DNA of 64,000 bases from Pseudomonas fluorescens (GTDB lineage Bacteria; Pseudomonadota; Gammaproteobacteria; Pseudomonadales; Pseudomonadaceae): contig NZ_KZ477993.1 of NCBI RefSeq assembly GCF_002837185.1, forward strand, positions 1-64,000, in the 5' to 3' direction. Positions 7,710 to 15,446 of this stretch are shown here, piece by piece (positions within the stretch are counted from its first letter, which is position 1; each line of letters opens with the position of its first letter). A program made the translations under genes and the position numbers. Below the pieces are notes generated by a model that saw nothing but the letters and a program-made list of their open reading frames with translations, had not been told where the DNA came from and searched no databases.

Positions 7710-8603
7710 TTAGGTTGGTAGATGTTCTACTATTAAACCAACAATTACTTTTGATCCGGCTAGCTTTCGAATTTTTTCTTGATAGGTATTAGGTCTGGCA
7801 TGGAAGTGGATTCTACCCTTGTCGTAAGTGAATTTTGTATGCCATTCACATGTGATATGACTATCGTTGATTTCAACGCGTCTTCTCGCCATAGCGCCTC
7901 TATTACCATGAGTTTTTACGCTCTCAGGAGAAATTTCAACTCCCTTGCTGGCTGCTAGTTGTATTATTGTCGCAGGAAGATCGTTTTCAAAATGCAAAAT
8001 CGCAAAATCATTTAAATAAGATAAGTGAGCTATGATAGATTGTGAGTGATCTCGGTAGCTAATCCCCATTCGCTTTAGGTTACTAGGGTTTGCGTGAAAA
8101 TAAATATTTGGAAACAATAGATCGCCAAAAGCTTCCAGCTGTTCCGCCGGCATGTCTAATGCGCTAAACAAAAATCGCAATGCATTTAGATAGCAGGTTT
8201 GGTCAGAAACAATATACATTTTACTGCTGCGCCACCAGTTGTTGGCACTATAATTAAATCCTGTAATATATCCTCCTGCTCCTAGTCTGGCTAGCTCAAC
8301 CGCACTCGCTTCAAGCACACGGTTTTCCTGGGTTAACACGCACTCCCCTCTCTCGATGGCCATATCAAATCGAAGGATAAGATCTCGATAATCACCGTCT
8401 GAAGAATGCGCATAAAGGAGTTCTGCGAAACTTATTTCCTGAAAGGTCAGGGAGTGCAAATTATGGGTGTAGTATAAATTTGTAAGTGGTGATGAAGAGA
8501 CTTTGTCCATGATCTCTACAATATTTTCAAGTCCAGGTAGCCGCTCGGCTAAACTGTTGAGGCAGTGGGCAACAAAGTTTTCATCCATGAAAAAGTTCAT
8601 CAT
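7710..8603 (-). CDS. Unknown protein, third gene of the DUF262/ATPase cassette
   Basis: A 297-residue protein whose ATG overlaps the ATPase stop (ATGA), so the two are translationally coupled. I do not recognise the family. The C-terminal 70 residues have a compact pattern of conserved-looking polar residues: THGNRG, CEWHTKF, GRIHFHARP and VGLIVEHL. Similar H-x-K ... G-R-I-x-F ... IVG....HL patterns occur in small nucleic-acid-associated and toxin-like proteins as I remember them, but this is not an assignment. In this context it could be the effector or an accessory subunit of a defence system. Base composition is AT-rich, as in its two partners. Confidence 0.7.
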   Translation of the reverse strand: MMNFFMDENFVAHCLNSLAERLPGLENIVEIMDKVSSSPLTNLYYTHNLHSLTFQEISFAELLYAHSSDGDYRDLILRFDMAIERGECVLTQENRVLEASAVELARLGAGGYITGFNYSANNWWRSSKMYIVSDQTCYLNALRFLFSALDMPAEQLEAFGDLLFPNIYFHANPSNLKRMGISYRDHSQSIIAHLSYLNDFAILHFENDLPATIIQLAASKGVEISPESVKTHGNRGAMARRRVEINDSHITCEWHTKFTYDKGRIHFHARPNTYQEKIRKLAGSKVIVGLIVEHLPT

Positions 8604-9673
8604 AGTTTTCCTGTTGCCAAAGCTCGAAGATTTTTTGAATGTTGGTCAAAGAAACCTTCAGGCCATTTGTCGAGTTTGCCATCTGGTCGTAGTACTACTT
8701 GCTCGGCGTGCGTTGAATCGTCCGATTTTTTAGTGAAGTAGTAGAGTCGAATATTTTCAGCGACTATATTGTCTTTGAGTTTGACCGCGAGTCTAATTCC
8801 ATCTAATACGTGATCGCTATGGGTTTCAATTAGAACTTGTACTCCAGCAAATGAAGCCATTGCCGCTAAGATGCCGAGACTAGTTTGTCCGCGAGGATGT
8901 AGATGAGCTTCAGGGTTTTCTAGGATAAGGAAAGCGCCAGAGTGTTTGATTCGCTCGAACCAGTGTGCCACTCGGGGATCTGAATCATCAACCACGTGGG
9001 CAGGCATAGTAAGAAGTGAGAGAACAATTGGTAGTCCATAGCTTATCCCGTACCCTGAGTTGGTCGGTCTATATCCATCAATCGACATATGTGACATATC
9101 AAATTTTTCTTGTACGCCGAAATCCAATCTGACGCCGGGAGCAATGTCGCTCATCCACCAATTTAATTGGGTTTTCAGCGTGTTCCCAAGTGCACTGGGA
9201 TGTCTCAGGCATTCAGCGATGATGCATCCCTCCAAGAGTGCGGTATAGTGGGCGGCATATTCGCCATTTTGACCTATGGACAACGAGGATATGTCGTCAC
9301 CTAATGTTGGAAGGCCGACACGAGGACCAAATCGATCGGCAGATATGAATTGCGTGACAGGTGCAAGGTTTCTTCGCTCATGCAAGAAAGAGTTCTTGGA
9401 TATGGATAAAGATATATCTGTGCCGTCCTGCTTCGTTACCTCGATTTCTATCGGGTCATTTGCGCCAGCGTGACGTGAGCGTAACTCGGCATAACCTCCA
9501 AGCCCACTGATATATGGACCACCACCAGCGAACTCCGACAGACACATTCGGAGTGCTTGGATGGCAGTGCTTTTCCCAGTGTTATTCAAACCAGTAAATA
9601 CAGTTAGGTTGCTTAATTCGAGTGTTTGGCTTTCAAAAGATTTGAATTTTTTTATGGATATACTATTAAGCAC
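8600..9673 (-). CDS. DUF3696-type AAA ATPase (SMC/OLD-like)
   Basis: A 357-residue ATPase. The start is GTG at 9673 with AAAGGA 7 bases upstream; it overlaps the DUF262 gene by 8 bases. The N-terminus MLNSISIKKFKSFES and Walker A GLNNTGKST (about residues 28-36) are typical of the AAA_15/AAA_21 group. The Walker B/D-loop region is FLILENPEAHLHPRGQ, followed by VLIETHSDHVLDGIR. The C-terminus (PDGKLDKWPEGFFDQ) matches the DUF3696 tail. There is no TOPRIM nuclease domain, so this is not a full OLD protein. In such cassettes the ATPase is thought to sense the trigger and drive the partner. Confidence 0.85.
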   Translation of the reverse strand: MLNSISIKKFKSFESQTLELSNLTVFTGLNNTGKSTAIQALRMCLSEFAGGGPYISGLGGYAELRSRHAGANDPIEIEVTKQDGTDISLSISKNSFLHERRNLAPVTQFISADRFGPRVGLPTLGDDISSLSIGQNGEYAAHYTALLEGCIIAECLRHPSALGNTLKTQLNWWMSDIAPGVRLDFGVQEKFDMSHMSIDGYRPTNSGYGISYGLPIVLSLLTMPAHVVDDSDPRVAHWFERIKHSGAFLILENPEAHLHPRGQTSLGILAAMASFAGVQVLIETHSDHVLDGIRLAVKLKDNIVAENIRLYYFTKKSDDSTHAEQVVLRPDGKLDKWPEGFFDQHSKNLRALATGKL

Positions 9674-10844
9674 GCTGATATTCCTTTAGCAGTGTTATTG
9701 CTCTTGAGTATCTATCTCTCACGCCGGCAGGGTCACTACCGTACTTTCCAATTGCATCAGCAAACGCATCATCATCTAACATCTTGTGGTATTTCAGCAG
9801 GAAATGCTGTTTATCGGCGATGATCGATTCAAAGGTTGGTTGGTTAATTCGTGCGAGCAATACAGTCCACATTTCAAAAAGCGATTTATTGACAGGTGTC
9901 TTTCTTCTATTTTCATGCGATCTTCTAAACGCATGTTCTCCAAATAGTGAATCGCTTCTGTTAAGCGCTCTCTTAAATGCTTCAGTTAGTTGGATTTTAT
10001 CATATCTTATTCGAAGGGGGATGGTGTGCTCATTGTTTACATGGCGCATGGTATCTGCCAGAAACTCATCCATATCTCCTTTGAAATCTTCTCTTTTCCT
10101 CAAGTAAAAAGATATAAAGCGCAGCACCAATTCTCGTCCGGCCATGCGGTCATCTTTTACGGTTTTACCCACAACCCTTTGGTAGACTGAATTGTCAACT
10201 AGCTCCCTCAGTAAATCTGATGCTTCACCTTGATAGAGAGCGTGTCTTATTTCTTGGGTTGAAAGTCTCATGCCTCCAGTATTAATTCTTTTAAATATGT
10301 TTCTTTTGACTTTTTCCGGGGTGTCAGGATTGATTATTGTAAAGGAAAGCTCAGCTTCCATGACATTGTTGATAATGCGCGCCGCGTCGAGCTTTCGATT
10401 TATCGTGTAAAAATCCTTCCCGTCGAAAGATTCGCCCCAGAATTCTAACCCTTTAAGTTTAAAACCTTTGCCGTCGCCGTCTTCACCTAGAATAAAATCT
10501 TTTATCGTCGTTAGCCGTTGAAGCCCATCTACTACTTCCCATACCCCATCCTTATCCTCAGATACATAAAACATGGGCAATGGAATTCTAAGCATCATAG
10601 ATTCTATGAGCAAGCTCTTACGCTTAGTATCCCAGACAAAGTTTCGCTGAAAGTTTGGAGCCAGGGTTATGGTATGGTTGCGTATCCTTCTGAGCACAGT
10701 ATCTAGCGCTACAATTTTTGAAGACAAAGAAATAGACGCAGGATCAAAGGGTTCTCCGGTTTTAAATTGGTTTCCCTCTTGTTCTCTCTCCACGCCGGAG
10801 CCGACGCCTTCGTCCGCTAGATCTTCTTGAATATTAACGGTCAT
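9666..10844 (-). CDS. DUF262 (ParB/Srx-fold) protein
   Basis: A 392-residue protein. ATG 10844 is chosen because aggaaa lies 7 bases upstream; a GTG five codons earlier is possible. The N-terminal half is a DUF262 domain with the signature DGLQRLTTI (about residue 110), related to the ParB nuclease/NTPase fold. The C-terminal half is helical and I see no HNH (DUF1524) nuclease domain, which is often fused to DUF262. It is the first gene of a three-gene operon with 8-bp and 4-bp overlaps. DUF262 proteins are common in anti-phage systems such as BREX-like and type IV restriction loci. Confidence 0.85.
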   Translation of the reverse strand: MTVNIQEDLADEGVGSGVEREQEGNQFKTGEPFDPASISLSSKIVALDTVLRRIRNHTITLAPNFQRNFVWDTKRKSLLIESMMLRIPLPMFYVSEDKDGVWEVVDGLQRLTTIKDFILGEDGDGKGFKLKGLEFWGESFDGKDFYTINRKLDAARIINNVMEAELSFTIINPDTPEKVKRNIFKRINTGGMRLSTQEIRHALYQGEASDLLRELVDNSVYQRVVGKTVKDDRMAGRELVLRFISFYLRKREDFKGDMDEFLADTMRHVNNEHTIPLRIRYDKIQLTEAFKRALNRSDSLFGEHAFRRSHENRRKTPVNKSLFEMWTVLLARINQPTFESIIADKQHFLLKYHKMLDDDAFADAIGKYGSDPAGVRDRYSRAITLLKEYQRA

Positions 10845-11367
10845 TAAATATTTCCTCACATAGCGGTATTTTCCAGGTCACTCATTTTTCTATTTACGCG
10901 CCAGCCATTTGGACCTAGGTATCTTCCTGTGGGACGCTCGGCGAGCCCTGGAGTCTTCTGAGTATGACTCTAGGCTGATTCGAGACCAATAGATGTTCAA
11001 AATGAGTAGCGCACCGAAAAAATCCGAAGGCGGTAAATTTACACATTGCTTAACTGAGCGAGAAGCTTTTACGACCGAAGCCTTGGCCTCAATCCATTTT
11101 TTTTGTACCCACTGGGGATGCCTGAGGAAGGTCTGCTGGTAGCCGTTCTTTGCCGATCGTCACTACGGCGTGAGTGCGCTGGTCAAGTCGAATGAAAACG
11201 CTTGTTCAGCACGGATGCAATTGACTTGTCAGTGGCAGGGCAACTGAATGGTCAGGTCCACGCAATTTCGCAATAAATGCTCACAACAGCTAACGGGATA
11301 ACGTAGCAGAATGCTATGACCTCCCTCAACAGTTCGCTGTCGTGCGCTATTGAGGCTATCCTGTTGC
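10845..11367. other. Intergenic region between the two defence operons
   Basis: It holds the promoter side of the DUF262 operon and, at 11180-11268, a third IS21-like end. No coding frame with a ribosome site is visible. Confidence 0.5.
11180..11268. repeat. IS21-like terminal repeat block, right
   Basis: Diverged copies of the 18-mer at 11180 (ggtcaagtcgaatgaaaa), about 11205 and 11250, in the same orientation as the middle block. The sequence just upstream (ccgttctttgccgatc, near 11143) matches the inner flank of the left block read in reverse. The left and right blocks therefore form an inverted pair around the lipoprotein gene, the repeat region and the three-gene cassette. Confidence 0.5.
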
Positions 11368-13086
11368 TCATTTGTCGATATCAATCTCGAGAGCTCTCAA
11401 CACCGCGACAAGGGCATGATCACAACCTTCGGCCAAGTGGAAGAAGTGCGCACGGAAATTTCCATGGGTGTTACGGGCTTCCCGAATAGCGACAGCTTTC
11501 TTTTCGTTGGTCGCATGTCCCCGGATCTCATTACGAAGCTCATGGAGCTTTCTCATCGGCGCTAAGATCTGCTTAGCGTCCTCTACGCTGATTGAGCTTC
11601 CCACCAGAATTTCGTACAACAATTTGAGCGAGCGCCAGGTTGGCTCCAGGGCGCGGCCTTTTGCTTCAGCCATCTTGCGCAGTGGCTTGTCGAGAAAGCC
11701 TTCTACCAGGCATTGATCAAGAGCCATAACTTCATCACCCCATTCCTTGGGCGAGTCGGTGGCTGGAGCAAGCACGCTGTCGATCAGATCCTCACCGCGA
11801 GGTTTCCACCAAGCAGGCTTTTCCTTGTCGAGTGTTCGGACCTTGCGCTTGAGCGAATCTAAAGGATGATATTCGGTGTACCAGTTGCCCTCGATGTCCG
11901 TTCGGTGCGCGCGTTCGGAGATGGGAGCCTTAGGCCACTCGTTGAAGGCCTTCCAGTACAATTGTTCGTCGTAAGGGAGCTTCGATAGGTCCAAAATGTA
12001 TGCATGAACCTGGCCGGCCTCATTGATATCGTAAGACTTAAGATACCAAGCTCCTCTGCAGGAAATGCTCCGGTCCCCCAGCGTGTATTTCTCGGGATCG
12101 CCCTTGAAGCGATTTAGAACCTCTGCCCTGAAAAAAGCAGGAGATATCTGCCAGGGAAGATCGCTATCTTCAAAATAGCTGACGATGTGCTCGGGGCTGC
12201 AAGAGGTTTCAACCTGAAGATCATTCTTGCGGTCATAGATTTTGAAGACCGCATACTCCCGATCTGGATCACCATCGAAATCTTTGCTCCAAGCCTCTTC
12301 TTGGTCTTCAACGGTAGTCTTAGGCCTAACCACTATGGCTCCATTCGCGAAGCTCGCCTTACTAGTCGATCCACCATGGTAGAACAGATCTGGCTCGTCT
12401 CGGTTGTATCGATTGGCGCCCTGCCAGCCGGTGAAGCTACCCGCCACGTAACGGGTAAAATCAAATTTCATGACCAGCGCCATGTCCGCTAGGGCCATGT
12501 AATTGTCCAGGTCCTTACGAAGGATCGTGACCACTTCCCGACCCTCCATCTGGTCGGGAATTTGGAGCTTCAGGATTCTGATGACATCTTCGATATCACC
12601 ATTGTCATTTAAGCGGCAATACGCCTTTCGCTCATCCACATAGTGAATGTCGAGACAGTGTATGAGCTTCTGGCTAATTTCGATCGGCGTTGGCCCAGTA
12701 TGAACCCCCTCAAGGCGTCGCCGAATGACCAACGGTTCCCCCCCTGATAAAGCAGACCCGCTGTCCTCTGGGAAGGGTGCCTCAATGTAGACACGATGTC
12801 CTTCATCGGAACACCAGGATTTCTGTATGCGCCAGGTAGCATCGGTAAAAAGTGAGAGATTTTGAAGCATTTTTCCATCGGGGGGAGTGACATTATCAGT
12901 TGGAGCGAGTGCCCCGACGATGAGAAGGAAAGGTGCGCTAACGTAAATCACAATCTCGTCTGATTTCGAGTTTGCTGTCATGTACTGCACGGCTTGCTGG
13001 GCATCTTTGTACCAAGGATCATCCTGGTCTTCTGGGGCTGTCGCCAACGCAATCAGAGGTTTGGTATCGAAACGACGCATTTCCAC
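11368..13086 (-). CDS. Large unknown protein with a C-terminal HEPN-like motif
   Basis: A 572-residue soluble protein, unrecognised as a whole. The last 100 residues are helical and contain RNEIRGH (residues 518-524), an R-N-x4-H pattern typical of HEPN ribonucleases. It follows the 314-residue HEPN-like gene with a 23-base gap in the same direction, so the two form an operon. The pairing of two helical proteins, each with an R-N...H motif, inside an island points to an abortive-infection module. The N-terminal 450 residues (Trp-rich, several Asp/Glu patches) might sense the trigger; this is inference. Confidence 0.65.
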   Translation of the reverse strand: MEMRRFDTKPLIALATAPEDQDDPWYKDAQQAVQYMTANSKSDEIVIYVSAPFLLIVGALAPTDNVTPPDGKMLQNLSLFTDATWRIQKSWCSDEGHRVYIEAPFPEDSGSALSGGEPLVIRRRLEGVHTGPTPIEISQKLIHCLDIHYVDERKAYCRLNDNGDIEDVIRILKLQIPDQMEGREVVTILRKDLDNYMALADMALVMKFDFTRYVAGSFTGWQGANRYNRDEPDLFYHGGSTSKASFANGAIVVRPKTTVEDQEEAWSKDFDGDPDREYAVFKIYDRKNDLQVETSCSPEHIVSYFEDSDLPWQISPAFFRAEVLNRFKGDPEKYTLGDRSISCRGAWYLKSYDINEAGQVHAYILDLSKLPYDEQLYWKAFNEWPKAPISERAHRTDIEGNWYTEYHPLDSLKRKVRTLDKEKPAWWKPRGEDLIDSVLAPATDSPKEWGDEVMALDQCLVEGFLDKPLRKMAEAKGRALEPTWRSLKLLYEILVGSSISVEDAKQILAPMRKLHELRNEIRGHATNEKKAVAIREARNTHGNFRAHFFHLAEGCDHALVAVLRALEIDIDK

Positions 13087-13109
13087 TCCTGTAAGCCTAA
13101 ACGAATCCT

Positions 13110-14051
13110 TCAGAGGATGGCCCGGTAAGCCTGATCGTGTAAAAAGATGATCGCAGAGGCCGTCATATTTATCGTGTATTTTGCCACATGCTCTGGCACT
13201 AGCTTCTGCACCTCGCCGGCACCATGTGAGGTGCTAAGTTTGTTGCGAAGCGTGCCAACGGTCATCAGTGGCTGCTCCCAGAAGGTATCCATCTCAGTTT
13301 TCTGCATAATGGTCCGAATGAGCTTGGAGGTTGTGTCTCCTTGCGCATACCCGAAGCCCTTCTGGCCACAGATTACTTTCATGACGCTTTCGTAGCTGCT
13401 GTTGCACTTGGTGACGCAGTCGCCAAATTTTCCGTGCCGAAAGTCTTCCAGAGCTGCCATAAATTCGGAGTTCGCATTGAGAAATGCAGGCTGGCGCAAT
13501 AGTTTCAGAGCGGGCTCGATAGCCGTCTCGTGGATAGCTTGGCTTTCCTTTGGAATGACCTTCGCCTGCACACGTATTCCAGTGAACTGAGTAGGGGCGC
13601 CTCGATAAATTTCTTCCCGTGTTTCCCATACCGGTTTGGTGACGAAGTAAGGAAGGTCATCAACGTTTAAAAATTCATTTAAGCGATCAATTACGAGTTC
13701 ATGCTTACCGCCCAAGTAACGCCAGCCATCCCAGTGGACAAGATATTCAATCGCATCAAGGAAGTGGGGGTCGCTGCAGGTATGCAGAAACTCGAAAGCA
13801 TCATCAGCGTAGGACAGATTGTTCTTTTCAGAAAGGTTTTGGTGCCCAAGAAGGTAGGAGAGCCGGTCGTGAAGAAACTCTAGGGTTTCGACCAAGCCTG
13901 GGCCAACGTCCCGAATAAGCATGAACGTCCTTTGCCGAAACTGCTGAGTGAGCTCCTTTTTCGGCTTAGTCTGGTTTTCATTACGTCGTGAAAAAACGTT
14001 GAAGATATTCCCTATCACTACGGCACCTTGAAGCCATTCAAAGAATGACAT
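13110..14051 (-). CDS. Abortive-infection-like protein (HEPN, Abi_C type)
   Basis: A protein of 313 residues from the second of two adjacent ATGs (aggaat 5-6 bases upstream favours 14051). The C-terminal third reads like the Abi_C family: ALEDFRHGKFGDCVTKCNSS, then TLRNKLSTSHGAG. RNKLSTSH (R about 269, H about 276) is the HEPN R-N-x5-H signature of RNase effectors. The N-terminal part (EFLHDRLSYLLG) is helical. Members of this group degrade RNA and stop growth after phage infection. It is the promoter-proximal gene of the two-gene operon. Confidence 0.7.
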   Translation of the reverse strand: MSFFEWLQGAVVIGNIFNVFSRRNENQTKPKKELTQQFRQRTFMLIRDVGPGLVETLEFLHDRLSYLLGHQNLSEKNNLSYADDAFEFLHTCSDPHFLDAIEYLVHWDGWRYLGGKHELVIDRLNEFLNVDDLPYFVTKPVWETREEIYRGAPTQFTGIRVQAKVIPKESQAIHETAIEPALKLLRQPAFLNANSEFMAALEDFRHGKFGDCVTKCNSSYESVMKVICGQKGFGYAQGDTTSKLIRTIMQKTEMDTFWEQPLMTVGTLRNKLSTSHGAGEVQKLVPEHVAKYTINMTASAIIFLHDQAYRAIL

Positions 14052-14470
14052 CATATTCCTGAAGGTGTCGCATAGCCATCACAAGCTCATCGTTGTCAAC
14101 CGTTGGCTGTTTCCTTTTTCCGCAGTAGGTCGGAAGAATGTTCAACAGTTTTTCGGCAACGCGATCATCACATATGGATCATTTCTCAACCATTATGGTT
14201 AGTGAGCGGGAAGCTGCTGATGGTCTTAGCTTTCGCTTGGCGTTCCAGAACGATTGCAACTGCGATGGTGTGACCTCGATGTGCGGACGGCTATTATTCG
14301 CCAATTATGAGTGACGGCTAGCGACCAGTTTTGCACTTTTCGGGATATTGAGTCGCGCTTGGTATTTGCAGGGACGTTCGATCAGGCTGGACTCTGTGTA
14401 ATTGCTGATTTGCACGTAGATTGTTGTTCTGCATCCGCATCAGGTGATGCGCGGTATAGGGAAGAGTAAA
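14052..14470. other. Intergenic region, no gene seen
   Basis: About 420 bases between the HEPN operon promoter and the terminator of the coiled-coil gene. No open frame with a credible start, no tRNA and no strong repeat. Confidence 0.5.
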
Positions 14471-14490
14471 CAGCCCGCGAGGGCGGGCTG
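14471..14490 (-). terminator. Intrinsic terminator of the primase operon
   Basis: An 8-bp stem (cagcccgc/gcgggctg) with a 4-base loop, 8 bases after the stop of the coiled-coil gene. On the minus strand it is followed by a T-rich stretch (tttactctt). Confidence 0.65.
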
Positions 14491-14498
14491 GTTCGGGA

Positions 14499-15356
14499 TT
14501 ACGCGGTGAGTAAGTCTTCTAGAGAGATGTTACGGGCGACGGCTGCTAAATCGGAGTGCTCAAGCCTCGAATGGGAGGGGCCGAAGCGAGGGACCTCAAG
14601 CCCAGACAACCCATCTCCTATTCCGCCTTTTTGGTAGCTGACGGCAAGTATCCGTGCGCCTACAGCGAGCAGTTGCTCGGTCATAGCGTTCCACTCCTCG
14701 TCCAGCGCAAATCCAACTGCGCTCAATGCGGCTGTCTTGGACTCTTCTCCACGTTGGCGAGCATTCGTGATTTGAGCCTCAAGAGCATCAAGCTCGACTT
14801 GCAGAGCAGCGATGATCAAGTCTTGCCTCCTTACCTGCTCGTCCGTTGTTGTCAGTTGCTTAGCCGCCTTTTGCATTTCGCCGCTTGCTGATTTTTCGCC
14901 TTCTGCATCACCGCTTGCGAGGCATTTGGCGTAGGACGTTGCAGCATCGCGCTCGGCTTGTTGCGCCTTTTCCAGGGCTTGATCGGCTTCTGATTGAATT
15001 GCCTGAAATCGCTCGTTCAGGTGGGATTTTTTCCGTTGCAGCGCTTCGATTTCAGCAGTCGCATCGGACATTGCACGGATGGAGTCGACTTTGATTTGAT
15101 CATTTTTTTCCAGACGTTCTAGGTGTTGAATCTTCCGATCAATTGCAGCCAACTCGTGTGGTATTGCACGTATACGAGCTTCGACGCTGGATATTTTATC
15201 GGCAGCTTCGCTTGCTTCCGGACTTCCAATTGGGTTGCCAATAGCACTGAAACCGCGCGGCGCGTTACGCCATTCGGCTTCCAGTTGCGGAAGGCTTTGT
15301 TCCAATATTTCCAGTTCTTGATTCAAGGTGGCTTGTTGCTGTTTTAGCTGGTTCAT
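14499..15356 (-). CDS. Coiled-coil protein of the satellite replication operon
   Basis: A 285-residue protein, mostly long heptad-rich helices (residues 1-35, 55-200) with many Glu, Gln, Lys and Ala. The C-terminal 80 residues look globular (SYQKGGIGDGLSGL). It follows the primase-helicase gene with a gap of about 90 bases in the same direction. No catalytic motif is seen. It may scaffold or regulate replication, or act in packaging interference; both ideas are guesses. Confidence 0.6.
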   Translation of the reverse strand: MNQLKQQQATLNQELEILEQSLPQLEAEWRNAPRGFSAIGNPIGSPEASEAADKISSVEARIRAIPHELAAIDRKIQHLERLEKNDQIKVDSIRAMSDATAEIEALQRKKSHLNERFQAIQSEADQALEKAQQAERDAATSYAKCLASGDAEGEKSASGEMQKAAKQLTTTDEQVRRQDLIIAALQVELDALEAQITNARQRGEESKTAALSAVGFALDEEWNAMTEQLLAVGARILAVSYQKGGIGDGLSGLEVPRFGPSHSRLEHSDLAAVARNISLEDLLTA

Positions 15357-15446
15357 GTTGCGTTCCTAAAGGCGAAAGGTTGATTGGTTTTTTTCGTTGG
15401 CGGGCCAGGCCAAGGTGAGCCTGCATTCCTCATGGAGCAGCCGTTA

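Noticed and set aside
5556..11268. A complete IS21 element
   Set aside because: Only end-like repeat blocks are visible; no istA or istB sequence is seen between them.
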